A stretch of DNA of 64,000 bases, taken from contig JABLXK010000003.1 of NCBI GenBank assembly GCA_013178095.1, forward strand, positions 62,001 through 126,000, read 5' to 3'. Of this stretch, positions 47,651 to 57,168 are shown in pieces. The position numbers were made by a program, and so were the translations under genes. Positions within the stretch are counted from its first letter, which is position 1. Each line of letters starts with the position of its first letter. Source of the DNA: Anaerolineae bacterium (lineage in GTDB: Bacteria; Chloroflexota; Anaerolineae; Anaerolineales; Anaerolineaceae). The notes beneath the pieces are model-generated. The model searched no databases. It worked only from the letters and a program-made list of their open reading frames with translations, and had not been told where the DNA came from.

Positions 47651-48211
47651 TTATTTCTTGGCCAGGCTGCCTTTCTTGGTGCGGGTGGCGGCATAAGCAA
47701 CCAGCAGCAGGGTGCCGATCACGCCGGCGCTGACAATGTTCATGATCGCCGCGGTGAAACCCTGGGTGAAGACCAGGTTGACGGGTTCCTGGTAGATCAA
47801 GATATCCAGCACGGGGGCGACCACGACCCAGGCCACCAGGTTGCCGATAATCTGGATGACGTTGAAGGTCAGGATGTCCTTGCCTTTGAATTCACCCTCT
47901 TCGACTTTGGTGCGTTTGAAAGCGAAACCGAAGATGAAACCGGAAACGCCGCTGGCGATCACCCAGCTCCACCAGGGTGAGCCGTACTGCACGGCGTCAC
48001 TGAGCGCATGTCCGATGAACGAGATCAAAGCGCCCGCGATGGGGCCGAACAGGGTGGCGAAGAAAGCGCTCAGGCCGTAAGCGGTCTGGAAGCTGGTTTC
48101 GGGGACGGGTGAGGGTACTTTAACGTACATGAATAACAGCATAAAGATGGCGGCGCCGATGCCGGTGGCAACGATGGTTTTGGTGGTGACTTTGAATAGA
48201 TCTTTTTTCAT
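47651..48211 (-). CDS. ECF transporter S (substrate-binding) component
   Basis: ~186 aa, ~6 TM, ALISFIGHALSDAVQYGSPWWSWVIASG typical of ECF S components; operon with A and T. Confidence 0.8.
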   Translation of the reverse strand: MKKDLFKVTTKTIVATGIGAAIFMLLFMYVKVPSPVPETSFQTAYGLSAFFATLFGPIAGALISFIGHALSDAVQYGSPWWSWVIASGVSGFIFGFAFKRTKVEEGEFKGKDILTFNVIQIIGNLVAWVVVAPVLDILIYQEPVNLVFTQGFTAAIMNIVSAGVIGTLLLVAYAATRTKKGSLAKK

Positions 48212-48276
48212 TTGAACCTCTCCTTGTTTGATAATTAGATTATTTCTAAAAATAAGTGGAAATCGGATTTATAAGA

Positions 48277-48381
48277 TTAATGGGATTTTCCTGTTTGCAG
48301 CAGACCGAAAACGTCTCGCCTTTGAAATTTGCTATAGTCTTTCGCGCCGCTGCAGAAAAAGAATCCAGCTTTTGTATGCAT
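48277..48381 (-). CDS. Putative 34-aa leader ORF upstream of ECF S component
   Basis: AAGGAGGTG immediately before ATG; MHTKAGFFFCSGAKDYSKFQRRDVFGLLQTGKSH*. Confidence 0.35.
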   Translation of the reverse strand: MHTKAGFFFCSGAKDYSKFQRRDVFGLLQTGKSH

Positions 48382-48542
48382 CACCTCCTTATTAGTGAGT
48401 TGAGCTTCTATAGAGAGGACACTCACTTACTTAACATGATTTTATAGTAAACGTTACGCAAAGGCAAGAATCAGTAATACCTCCTCGCGCTGGATATTGT
48501 ATAAATGAATTTGCTAAATAATGGGGTTAAATAGATTCTTGT

Positions 48543-49613
48543 TTACCGCAGCACGGTCAGGTAGCGCTGGGCTACCTCGAAAATGACTATGTCCGGCTGT
48601 TCCCGCTCGATCAAATCGAAGTCGAGATTGAACGAGCGGCTGTAGACCGCGCGCGAGAAATGTTCGGATAAATAGGGCTTGAGCGCGTCCGCAAAGGAAT
48701 CGCAGAAAATCACCGCGCGGGGTAAGTCGCTGCCGGCGATGGACGAGACGGCGGTTCCGCCCGAGCCTTCTTCGAAGACTACGGCGGAGGGCTGCAGCGG
48801 GACGAGGAAAGCCTCGCGCTCGACGAAGCGCGCATCGCGCGGCAGGAAACCGGCCAGGTCGCCGCTATGCTCCCTGATTTCGCGGGTATATTCTTCCGCT
48901 GAAGGAACTCCCAGGTCCGGGAAATCTTTTTGGATGCGCGCCAGGATGGTTTGAGCGGCGACCAGCGCGCCGGTGGAATTCCAGTGCGTGTCAGTGCGGT
49001 GGTAAACCTGCGCGGTTTGGGCAGCGCGCTGCAGCGGGCTGCGCAAGTCCAGCACGTTCAGCGGCGCATCTTGAAGTTCCGCCAATACCTGGTCGATACG
49101 ACAGGCGCGCACGCCTGCTTGCACCCGGTCGGGCAGGTATTGGGGATAGATGCTTTCCTTGTTGGGGGCGATCACCACGTAAAAGCGGATGCCGCGCTGC
49201 TGCAAGCGTTCGTTCCAGGCCAACAGGCGTTCGCGGATGGCGGCGAGCTCGGCTTTAGTGAAGGGCATGGTGCACTCGTAATCCTGGATGTTGTTTTCCC
49301 CGGTATAGTACAACCAATCTTCTTTCCCGATCAGCACATTGGGGAAAGTCTTTTCGTTCAACAGGTAAAGGCGCGCGGATTCCAGAAGATGCACTTCCTG
49401 TTGATGCAGGCGGTAATGGTCGGAGAAATACGTATTAAAGGTAGAAGGAATCTTAACCCAGGCTTTCAACCAGCAGGCCAGCGGCAGCCCGGTTTGCGTG
49501 GTGCAATCCGCCTGCCAGAGTTGGGCTGGCGCGGGCAGCGGGGGGATTAACGGGAGTGAAACGATCAGCATGAATGCCAGGATCATCAGCAGGTGGGGGA
49601 GTTTTCGAGACAT
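48543..49613 (-). CDS. AlgJ/AlgX (SGNH-like) O-acetyltransferase-associated protein
   Basis: YYTGENNIQDYECTMPFT, RFYVVIAPNKESIYPQYLPDRV, YHRTDTHWNSTGALVAAQ; ATG overlaps MBOAT stop. Confidence 0.82.
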   Translation of the reverse strand: MSRKLPHLLMILAFMLIVSLPLIPPLPAPAQLWQADCTTQTGLPLACWLKAWVKIPSTFNTYFSDHYRLHQQEVHLLESARLYLLNEKTFPNVLIGKEDWLYYTGENNIQDYECTMPFTKAELAAIRERLLAWNERLQQRGIRFYVVIAPNKESIYPQYLPDRVQAGVRACRIDQVLAELQDAPLNVLDLRSPLQRAAQTAQVYHRTDTHWNSTGALVAAQTILARIQKDFPDLGVPSAEEYTREIREHSGDLAGFLPRDARFVEREAFLVPLQPSAVVFEEGSGGTAVSSIAGSDLPRAVIFCDSFADALKPYLSEHFSRAVYSRSFNLDFDLIEREQPDIVIFEVAQRYLTVLR

Positions 49614-51070
49614 CAAAATTCTCCGTAAATGAATGGCTGATAGTTGGTGCCCGCCTGGACCACGATCGCAAGGAGAAATAAGGCCAGCGCCAAACCATAC
49701 TTCACCCAAATCCAGCTGCGGTTTTCCCGATCCACCTTTGACAGGCAGCTTTCCGTTATTTTATTTAAAGGAAGTGATAACAGGATGCCGGCGCCAAAGG
49801 CGATCCAGGTCAGCGTTGAGATGGGCGGAAAGACCGAGTAAGGCAAGGGCTTAACCGGGCTGAAAACATTGCCCAGCGCTTTCAGGAACTGGAAAGCGTA
49901 TGCCAGACTGGGGGAACGGAAGAAGACCCAGCCGAACAGAATGACCAGCAGCGCGTAAAGGTGCTGCAGCGGCGGCCACAGGCGGCGCAGCCGGCGGCCG
50001 AAACTGCCGTTTTCCAGCGCCACAGCTGCTCCCTGGATCAAGCCCCAGACGATGAAGGGCGGGGTGATGCCGTGCCACAGGCCGGTCAGCAGGAACACGA
50101 TCAGAAGGTTCAGGGATTGGCTGCCCTTTTTTGACCGCGCACGCTTCTTTTCCAGGGGATAAAAAACGTAATCGCGGAACCAAGCCGATAGGGTCATGTG
50201 CCAGCGGCGCCAGAAATCCGTGATGGAAACCGACCAGTAGGGGTGGTTGAAGTTTTCCTGGAACTTGAACCCCAACACCTGGCCCAGACCGATGGCCATG
50301 TCGCTGTAGGCGGCGAAATCGAAATAGATCTGCAAGGCGTAACACAGGATTGCGATCCAGGCGCTCTCGGCCGGGATGCGAGCCGGCGCCTGGTTGAAGA
50401 TTCCGCTGTTGGCGACCAGCGCCAGTTGGTCGGCGATCAGGGCTTTTTTGGCGAAACCCAACATGAAGCGCCGCAGCCCGGCAGCAGCTTGTTCCAGGGA
50501 GAATTGCTGTTCGCTGACTTGCTGGCGGAACTGGTCAAAACGCACCAGCGGGCCGGAGATGGCCTTGGGGAACAGCAGCAGGTGCAGCGAGGCCGGCAGG
50601 AGCAGTCTCCCGTTGTTCGCGGTTTTGTAAGGCGCGTCCAGCAGCAGGCTGACAGCCTGAAAAACGAGAAAAGAAAGCCCCAGCGGCAGGCGCGCGATTT
50701 GCGGCAGGTACACGCTGATCCAAGAAGGAAGGTAGATACCGGCTTGGACGGCAGCGGCGAGAATGGACGTGCCGTAAGCCGCCAGGACTTTGAAGCAAAG
50801 CAGGCTGATCAAATTGATTGCCACCCCGGCGGTCCTCAAGCGTTTCACCTTGCAGATATCCGCTGCATTCTTCTGAATCCCGGCCAGGAATGCAGCGGTG
50901 AGAAGCGTCAAGCCGAAAATGAGCGGGAAGTAAAGCGGATCGCCCCAAATCAAAAAAGCCGCGCTGGAAACCAGCAGGAGGACATTACGCGCGCGTGCGG
51001 GACAGGCAGAATAAAAGACCAGGAAAACGGGCAAAAAAATGAATAAAAAAACGGGCGAATTTAATTCCAT
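49613..51070 (-). CDS. MBOAT family O-acyltransferase (AlgI-like)
   Basis: VSITDFWRRWHMTLSAWFRDYVFYPLEKKR...LLTGLWHG. Confidence 0.93.
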   Translation of the reverse strand: MELNSPVFLFIFLPVFLVFYSACPARARNVLLLVSSAAFLIWGDPLYFPLIFGLTLLTAAFLAGIQKNAADICKVKRLRTAGVAINLISLLCFKVLAAYGTSILAAAVQAGIYLPSWISVYLPQIARLPLGLSFLVFQAVSLLLDAPYKTANNGRLLLPASLHLLLFPKAISGPLVRFDQFRQQVSEQQFSLEQAAAGLRRFMLGFAKKALIADQLALVANSGIFNQAPARIPAESAWIAILCYALQIYFDFAAYSDMAIGLGQVLGFKFQENFNHPYWSVSITDFWRRWHMTLSAWFRDYVFYPLEKKRARSKKGSQSLNLLIVFLLTGLWHGITPPFIVWGLIQGAAVALENGSFGRRLRRLWPPLQHLYALLVILFGWVFFRSPSLAYAFQFLKALGNVFSPVKPLPYSVFPPISTLTWIAFGAGILLSLPLNKITESCLSKVDRENRSWIWVKYGLALALFLLAIVVQAGTNYQPFIYGEF

Positions 51071-51188
51071 GGATTTATGGGATTATGCTTAGAACGATTC
51101 TCGTCTTCCTGAATTTGCCCCAATTATAGTCAGTATTGAGCGACATCAGTTAGAATGGGTATTCGGGTTGCTTAACGTTTTGTAATGG

Positions 51189-52964
51189 ATGGAGGTTTTT
51201 CCGTTGAAATCATTTCGCTTTGTGTTTAGATATCTGCGCAAATATGCCGCTGTTTTGAGCGTAACGATTCTCAGTATGCTGTTGCTGGTTGGCGTGCAAT
51301 TGCTGGCGCCCTGGCTGATCAAGCAAATGATCGCCATCGTGACCAACCCGGCGCTGGAAAAGGCAGACATGCAGCAGATCACCAACCTGGCGCTGCTGGC
51401 CCTGGGCGCTTACGTCTTCCGCATCGGGCTGCAGTACCTGCGCAGTTACATGGCGCATATCGCCGGCTGGGGTGTGGTGGCGGACGTGCGGTCGCAGCTT
51501 TACGAACACGTGCAGCGGCTTTCCCTGCGTTTCTACGAGAACAAGCAAACCGGCCAATTGATGTCGCAATTGGTCAACGACACTGATCTGCTGGAGAGCC
51601 TGATCGCGCACGCCATACCGGATCTGATCGCCAACCTGCTCACCCTGATCGGCGTGCTGGTCATTCTGTTCGGCATCAACGCCCCGCTGGCCTTGCTGGG
51701 CATGCTCCCGATACCGCTGATCATCCTGACCATGCAGGCTTACGACAAATTCGTACGTCCAGCGTTCCGCGCACGCCAGCGCAAGCTGGGCGAACTGAAC
51801 GCCACGCTGAACGACAACCTGTCGGGCGTGCGCGAGATCATGGCCTTCACACGCGAGGAAGCGGAATCGTTGAAGGTGGCCGACTATATCAACGATTACC
51901 GGCTGACCAACCTGCACGCCTTGCGGCTGATGGCGACTTTCCATCCTCTGGTGCAATTTGCCTCTTCGCTGGGCAGCATCATCCTGATCTACTTCGGCGG
52001 TAAATTCGTATTGGGCCAAACGCTGGGAGTTGATTCCCTGGTGGCGTTTTTCCTCTATCTCGAAACGCTCTATCAGCCCATCCGCGAGTTAAGCAATATT
52101 TGGGAGAACGTCGAAACGGCGCTGGCCGGCGCCGAGCGGGTCAATGCCCTGTTCGCGGAAGCGCCCAACATCGTCGAAAAAGCGGATGCCGTGCAATTGC
52201 CGAAGGACACGCGCGGCGAGATTGAATTTCACAACGTATCTTTCCAATACGACGCGAACATCCCGGTGCTGGAAAACATCGACCTGACTATCCCGGCCGG
52301 CAAGGTGACGGCGCTGGTGGGGCCGACCGGCGTGGGCAAGACCACCCTGGCCAACCTGGTCCCGCGCTTCTATGACGTATGCGGCGGCGCCATCACTATC
52401 GATGGTTACGACGTGCGCGACCTGACCCTCAAGAGCCTGCGTGAACAGATCAGCATCGTACTGCAGAACGTGTTCCTGTTCCATGGCAGCGTGCGCGACA
52501 ATATCCTGTTCGGCAAACAGGACGCGAGTGAGGAAGAGATTGTGCGCGCAGCAAAAATCGCCAACGCCCACGATTTCATCCTGCAGCTTCCGGATGGCTA
52601 CGATACGCTCATCGGCGAGCGCGGCGTGAAGCTTTCAGGCGGGCAGCGCCAGCGCATTGCCATTGCGCGCACCGTGCTGAAGGACGCGCCCATCCTCATT
52701 CTGGACGAAGCGACTTCCTCAGTGGACACCGAAACGGAAATGCTGATCCAGCAGGCGCTGGAGAAGATGATGGTCGGCAAGACCGTGATCGTGATCGCGC
52801 ACCGCCTATCCACCATCCGCAATGCCGACAAGATCGTGGTGCTGGAAGGCAGCCGTGTGATCGAGGAGGGCAGCCATCAGCAACTGATGAAGGAGAAGGG
52901 GCTATACCGGCGCCTGGTGAGCGTGCAAATCGAGAACGACCTGGCGGCCAAGCCACTGGAATAA
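51189..52964 (+). CDS. ABC transporter, fused permease/ATPase (MsbA/multidrug type)
   Basis: TMD with RLSLRFYENKQTGQLMSQLVNDT; GPTGVGKTTL; LSGGQRQRIAIAR; LDEATSSVD. Confidence 0.93.
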   Translation: MEVFPLKSFRFVFRYLRKYAAVLSVTILSMLLLVGVQLLAPWLIKQMIAIVTNPALEKADMQQITNLALLALGAYVFRIGLQYLRSYMAHIAGWGVVADVRSQLYEHVQRLSLRFYENKQTGQLMSQLVNDTDLLESLIAHAIPDLIANLLTLIGVLVILFGINAPLALLGMLPIPLIILTMQAYDKFVRPAFRARQRKLGELNATLNDNLSGVREIMAFTREEAESLKVADYINDYRLTNLHALRLMATFHPLVQFASSLGSIILIYFGGKFVLGQTLGVDSLVAFFLYLETLYQPIRELSNIWENVETALAGAERVNALFAEAPNIVEKADAVQLPKDTRGEIEFHNVSFQYDANIPVLENIDLTIPAGKVTALVGPTGVGKTTLANLVPRFYDVCGGAITIDGYDVRDLTLKSLREQISIVLQNVFLFHGSVRDNILFGKQDASEEEIVRAAKIANAHDFILQLPDGYDTLIGERGVKLSGGQRQRIAIARTVLKDAPILILDEATSSVDTETEMLIQQALEKMMVGKTVIVIAHRLSTIRNADKIVVLEGSRVIEEGSHQQLMKEKGLYRRLVSVQIENDLAAKPLE

Positions 52965-52987
52965 GCTATTTTTGCGAAATAAGGGAG

Positions 52988-53017
52988 AATCCCCCGGACT
53001 GCAAGCGGGGGATTTTT
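52988..53017 (+). terminator. Intrinsic terminator
   Basis: AATCCCCCG-N9-CGGGGGATTTTT. Confidence 0.88.
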
Positions 53018-53025
53018 AGTACCGG

Positions 53026-53054
53026 TTGACAGAATATGGAATCCTCACTATAAT
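53026..53054 (+). promoter_or_regulatory. Consensus sigma70-type promoter
   Basis: TTGACA - 17 nt - TATAAT upstream of DeoR-MFS-HAD operon. Confidence 0.85.
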
Positions 53055-53098
53055 GCAAAATACCGCAAAAACACGCAAATAAACGCAAGGACAAGCAC
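53055..53098 (+). promoter_or_regulatory. 10-bp-phased GCAA direct repeats (candidate DeoR operator array)
   Basis: GCAA at 53055, 53065, 53075, 53085 and GCAC at 53095, between -10 and start codon. Confidence 0.6.
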
Positions 53099-53869
53099 AT
53101 GCAGACCATCGATTTATGCCAGGAACGGCGCGAACTAATCCTGGAAGAATTGCGCCGCAACGGCAAAGTGGTGGCCGCCGAATTGAGCGCGCGCTATAGC
53201 GTATCAGAAGATACCATCCGGCGCGACCTGAGTGAACTGGCCGCCGCCAAATTATTGAAGCGCGTGCACGGCGGGGCGCTGCCGCTCACGCCCAGCCGCG
53301 GCCCGTATTACGAACGCGATAAGCAGCACCTGGAGGTGAAACCCGGTTTGTCGCTGGCTGCCAGTCGGCTGGTGAAAGACGGCCAATTGATCCTGTTCGG
53401 CGGCGGGACGATGAACGCGGAAATCGCCAGAAATTTGCCGCTGGATCTGCGCGCCACGGCAGTGACTACCAGCCCGCTGATCGCTTTGTACCTGCTGGAA
53501 TACACGCACGTGGAAGTCGTCATGGTGGGCGGGCACATGAACCGGCGCGAACTGGTGACCTGCGGGGCGGAGGCGACCGAGAAGATTAGGGGTTTCCAGG
53601 CGGACATCTGTTTCCTGGGAGTGTGCGGCGTGCATCCCGAAGTGGGCATCACCAGCACGTTATACGAAGAAGTGGAGTTGGTGCGGGCTTTAATCGAACA
53701 ATCCGGCGAGGTGATCGCTACGCTGACCGCGGATAAACTGGGCGCTATTGCGCCGTTCTTCGTGGCTTCCGCAGATAATATCACCCATATCGTAACTGAA
53801 AAATCCGTACCGGAGGAGCAATTGGCTCCCTATCGTACGCTGGGAATCCAGATCGTACGGGCGGAATAA
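53099..53869 (+). CDS. DeoR/GlpR family transcriptional regulator
   Basis: RYSVSEDTIRRDLSELAAAKLLKRVHGGALP; FGGGTMNAEIARNL. Confidence 0.93.
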   Translation: MQTIDLCQERRELILEELRRNGKVVAAELSARYSVSEDTIRRDLSELAAAKLLKRVHGGALPLTPSRGPYYERDKQHLEVKPGLSLAASRLVKDGQLILFGGGTMNAEIARNLPLDLRATAVTTSPLIALYLLEYTHVEVVMVGGHMNRRELVTCGAEATEKIRGFQADICFLGVCGVHPEVGITSTLYEEVELVRALIEQSGEVIATLTADKLGAIAPFFVASADNITHIVTEKSVPEEQLAPYRTLGIQIVRAE

Positions 53870-53895
53870 AAAATCGCAATTTCGTTGAGGAAAAA

Positions 53896-55086
53896 ATGAA
53901 CAAAATCTTTCCAGAGGGTAAACCTCAGGCTGCCGTGCTGGCGGCATTCTTCGCCTGCGGGGCTTTGATGGCCACCTGGGTGGCGCGCATCCCGGCCGTG
54001 CAGACCAAGTTGAATTTAAGCGAGGGCGGCCTGGGCCTGGTCCTGCTGGGTTTGTCCATCGGCGTATTGACGGCGCTCTCGCTGAGCGGCGGGCTGGTGG
54101 CGCGCTACGGCAGCCGCAAGGTGACCCTGATCGGCGGCCTGGGCATGTGCGCAGCGCTGCCATTGCTGGCGCTAGCGCCTCACCCCGCCCTGCTGTTTCC
54201 CGGGTTGACGCTCTTCGGCGCTGCCATGAGCAGCATGGACGTGGCCATGAATGAACAGGCGGTGCTGGTGGAGCGCAAGGCCGGGTACGCATTGATGTCT
54301 TCCTTCCACGCCAGCTACAGCGTGGGAGCGCTGTTCGGAGCGCTGACCAGCGCCGGTATGGCGTCCATCCGCGCCATGCCCCTGGCGCTCCATTTTCTGC
54401 TGGCTTCCATTTTCTTTACCGCCATCTTGGTTTTCATGTACCCGCATCTGCTACCCACCACTTCCGGATCGAAGGAAAAGAAAATTACCTTCCAGTTTCC
54501 CAAGCGGCCGTTGTGGGCATTGGGCGCGATCGCCTTTTGTTCAGCCATGAACGAAATCGCCATGGCAGATTGGAGCGGCGTCTACCTCACGCGCGTATTG
54601 CAGACCAACGCCGCTTTTGCCGCGCTGGGTTATGCCGCCTTTTCCCTGACCATGACGCTCGGGCGCATGTTCGGCGATTGGATAAGCAAGAAGATCCAAC
54701 CCGCCGACATGGTGCGATTTGGCGGGCTGCTGACCGCGGCGGGTTTGGTGATCCTGATCCTCACGGACCATCCTGCCCTGGCTATTGCTGGCTTCGCGGC
54801 GGTCGGCCTGGGGCTTTCCAATATCATCCCGCTGGTGTACAGCGCGGCCGGCAATATCCCCGGTATCGCGCCCGGCACCGGCATCGCGGGTGTAGCAAAT
54901 ATCGGCTACATGGGCTCGCTGGTTGGACCGACGACCATCGGGCTGATCGCAAACGCGACTTCATTGCGGGTTTCATTCGGGATGATCGCCGGCCTGGCTG
55001 TCATTTTGGTGTTGATGGCGGGCAGGGTGGCTGCGGCGCACGCGCCAGTGCAAGAGGCTTGCGTGATTGAGGAGACCCGGTCATGA
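53896..55086 (+). CDS. MFS transporter (YbjJ/FucP-like)
   Basis: ~12 TM; VARIPAVQTKLNLSEGGLGLVLLGL. Confidence 0.88.
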   Translation: MNKIFPEGKPQAAVLAAFFACGALMATWVARIPAVQTKLNLSEGGLGLVLLGLSIGVLTALSLSGGLVARYGSRKVTLIGGLGMCAALPLLALAPHPALLFPGLTLFGAAMSSMDVAMNEQAVLVERKAGYALMSSFHASYSVGALFGALTSAGMASIRAMPLALHFLLASIFFTAILVFMYPHLLPTTSGSKEKKITFQFPKRPLWALGAIAFCSAMNEIAMADWSGVYLTRVLQTNAAFAALGYAAFSLTMTLGRMFGDWISKKIQPADMVRFGGLLTAAGLVILILTDHPALAIAGFAAVGLGLSNIIPLVYSAAGNIPGIAPGTGIAGVANIGYMGSLVGPTTIGLIANATSLRVSFGMIAGLAVILVLMAGRVAAAHAPVQEACVIEETRS

Positions 55087-55712
55087 TGAACGAAAATTCG
55101 CGGAAAAACCCGGCCATCATCTTCGACCTGGGCGGGGTCTTGCTGGACTGGAATCCGCGCTACCTTTACCGCAAAATTTTCAACGGCGACGAGGACAAGG
55201 TGGAATTCTTTTTGAAGGAAATCTGCCCGCAATCGTGGAACATGCGCCAGGATACGGGTTACCCGACTGCCAAAGCAATCGAGGAGCGCTGCCAACTATT
55301 CCCCGAATATTCCGACGCCATTCACGCCTATTACGAGCGCTACCCGGAAACGGTCAAAGGAGAGATCGCCGGCACGGTGGCGATCCTGGGGGAATTGCGG
55401 GAAGCCGGATATGCGTTGTGCGCGCTGAGCAACTGGTCGGCGGAGACTTTCAACATAGTGCGCGGAAAATTCACCTTCCTGAAGTGGTTCGACCAGATGA
55501 TCATTTCCGGTGAAGTGGGGCTGGCCAAGCCGGATAAAGCCATCTTCATGCTGGCCGCGCAGCGCGTGGGGCGCACGCCGGCGGATTGCCTGTTCATCGA
55601 CGATTTGCCAGTCAATATCGACGCGGCGCGCGAATACGGTTTTCAAACCATCCAGTTCATTTCACCCAAGAATCTACGGGATGAAATGGTGAAAAAGAAA
55701 ATTCTTGCATAA
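55083..55712 (+). CDS. HAD-IA family hydrolase (YihX-like)
   Basis: AIIFDLGGVLLDWNPRYLY, ALSNWSAETF, GLAKPDKAIF, FIDDLPVNIDAA. Confidence 0.92.
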   Translation: MMNENSRKNPAIIFDLGGVLLDWNPRYLYRKIFNGDEDKVEFFLKEICPQSWNMRQDTGYPTAKAIEERCQLFPEYSDAIHAYYERYPETVKGEIAGTVAILGELREAGYALCALSNWSAETFNIVRGKFTFLKWFDQMIISGEVGLAKPDKAIFMLAAQRVGRTPADCLFIDDLPVNIDAAREYGFQTIQFISPKNLRDEMVKKKILA

Positions 55713-55745
55713 AACAGATACCGCGCATCGCGCGGAATCTGTTTA
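55711..55745. terminator. Hairpin terminator between convergent genes
   Basis: AAACAGATaCCGCGC-ATC-GCGCGGaATCTGTTT. Confidence 0.8.
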
Positions 55746-55781
55746 TAAAAATTAGGTTTATGAGATTGAGTGTGCAGCTCG

Positions 55782-56804
55782 TCAATATGCCGGGTTGCGA
55801 ATCTCGCGCACGATTTTCCTGATCACCTCAATCAGGTTCCCGAAGATGCTCAATCCCAGGATGACAGCCAGGGCGGTGTTGGCGGTAGCGTTCCAGCGGT
55901 TCAAATCGCTGACCTGGAAAATGGATTGAAAATAATCCAGCGTGACGAGGGGCAGCGCGCCAAGCATGAACCCGCTTAGCACCATGCTGCCAGCCTTGAG
56001 GGCGATATCCCACCAGTTGGTGATCGAACTATGCCGCGCCTGCACCAGCAGGGTGACGTTGCGCGCCACTTCCAGGCCGGTCAATCCCAAAATCACGGGA
56101 ATGAAACCGAGGTAATGATCCGTAAAGACGCGCGCCATGTGCATCTGTGTGTTCGGGTTCAATATAACCGGCAAGGCTCCGCCGGTGCCGCGGATATAGG
56201 AGAAGAATGCCAATCCCAACACACCCAGAGCCGCTTCAATTGAAATCCCAACCAGACTGAACGGTTTTTCTTCCTCCGGCAATTCCGGCAGTTCATCGAT
56301 TTTCAATTCTTTCAATTCCTCGATTTCCTCCAAGCGCTTGCCTTCAGTGGCGCGTTCAATAATGGCGAACACGATTGTGATGGAAGCGGCCGCCGAAAGA
56401 ATACCGTCAAAAATGGTGGATAAGAATTCCACGAAGGTTTTTATAAGATCAGCGGGCGGGTTGATGCTGGATGCGATTACCAGCGATAAGGTCAATGCGC
56501 CGGCTACCACTGCCGCCACGATACGCAGCACCAGCCAGTAAACCGGGAACAGGCGCGGGCCGATCAGGTAGCGCTGCGGGGAATACTGGCCGGCGACCTT
56601 CCGCGGCGAGCCCATCTCTTTCAGGATGGTTTCCAGTTCTTCCCGGCCGATTTCCCGGTCTCCGGGATGGCGTTCTTCCAACAGATCATAGATATAGCTT
56701 TCGATCTCGGCGGCGATATCGTCGCGTTCGCGGCCGCCCAATTCGCGTTTCACACCCAGCATGTAGCGATTCAATAATTCAGTTGCAGATTTATTCAGTT
56801 TCAT
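55782..56804 (-). CDS. HAAS-domain (DUF1700-like) membrane protein
   Basis: LNRYMLGVKRELGGRERDDIAAEIESYIYDLLEE...ILKEMGSPRKVAGQY, then TM segments; follows PadR gene. Confidence 0.75.
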   Translation of the reverse strand: MKLNKSATELLNRYMLGVKRELGGRERDDIAAEIESYIYDLLEERHPGDREIGREELETILKEMGSPRKVAGQYSPQRYLIGPRLFPVYWLVLRIVAAVVAGALTLSLVIASSINPPADLIKTFVEFLSTIFDGILSAAASITIVFAIIERATEGKRLEEIEELKELKIDELPELPEEEKPFSLVGISIEAALGVLGLAFFSYIRGTGGALPVILNPNTQMHMARVFTDHYLGFIPVILGLTGLEVARNVTLLVQARHSSITNWWDIALKAGSMVLSGFMLGALPLVTLDYFQSIFQVSDLNRWNATANTALAVILGLSIFGNLIEVIRKIVREIRNPAY

Positions 56805-57138
56805 TGATTAATCTCCTTAATACTTCCTCCTGCTGCCGCCACTCGGCGGTCAACAGCGCCAGCACTTCACGGCCGGCGTCATTCAGGCGGTAATAGCGGC
56901 GCGGGCGCGGATCTTCCACGCGCCATTGGCTTTCCAGCAAGCCTTGCTGTTCCAGCCTGCGCAGCATGGGGTAGAGCGTATCCTGGCCGATCTCGAAACC
57001 CCGCTCGTTGAGGTTGTTGATCAGCGAGTATCCGTATTGCTCCTCCCTGAGCTGGCTCATCACCGCCAATACAATGGCGCCCCGGCGCATTTCCAGCTTA
57101 AGCTTTTCGAATTCGTCATTCTGTTTGATGTTCATCAT
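56791..57138 (-). CDS. PadR family transcriptional regulator
   Basis: AIVLAVMSQLREEQYGYSLINNLNERGFEIGQDTLYPMLRRLEQQGLLESQW...PRRYYRLNDAGREVL. Confidence 0.9.
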   Translation of the reverse strand: MMNIKQNDEFEKLKLEMRRGAIVLAVMSQLREEQYGYSLINNLNERGFEIGQDTLYPMLRRLEQQGLLESQWRVEDPRPRRYYRLNDAGREVLALLTAEWRQQEEVLRRLINETE

Positions 57139-57147
57139 GACAGCATT

Positions 57148-57168
57148 ATACTGTATAAAACACAGTAT
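57148..57168. promoter_or_regulatory. Palindromic operator within the PadR promoter spacer
   Basis: ATACTGT-N7-ACAGTAT, overlapping minus-strand TTGACA-N18-TATAAT. Confidence 0.7.

Noticed and set aside
50198-51046. 282-aa plus-strand ORF
   Set aside because: Antisense shadow of the MBOAT gene.
53055-53098. Short repeats considered as a CRISPR-like array
   Set aside because: Repeat core is only ~4-6 bp with 10-bp period and sits in a promoter; no cas genes in the window.
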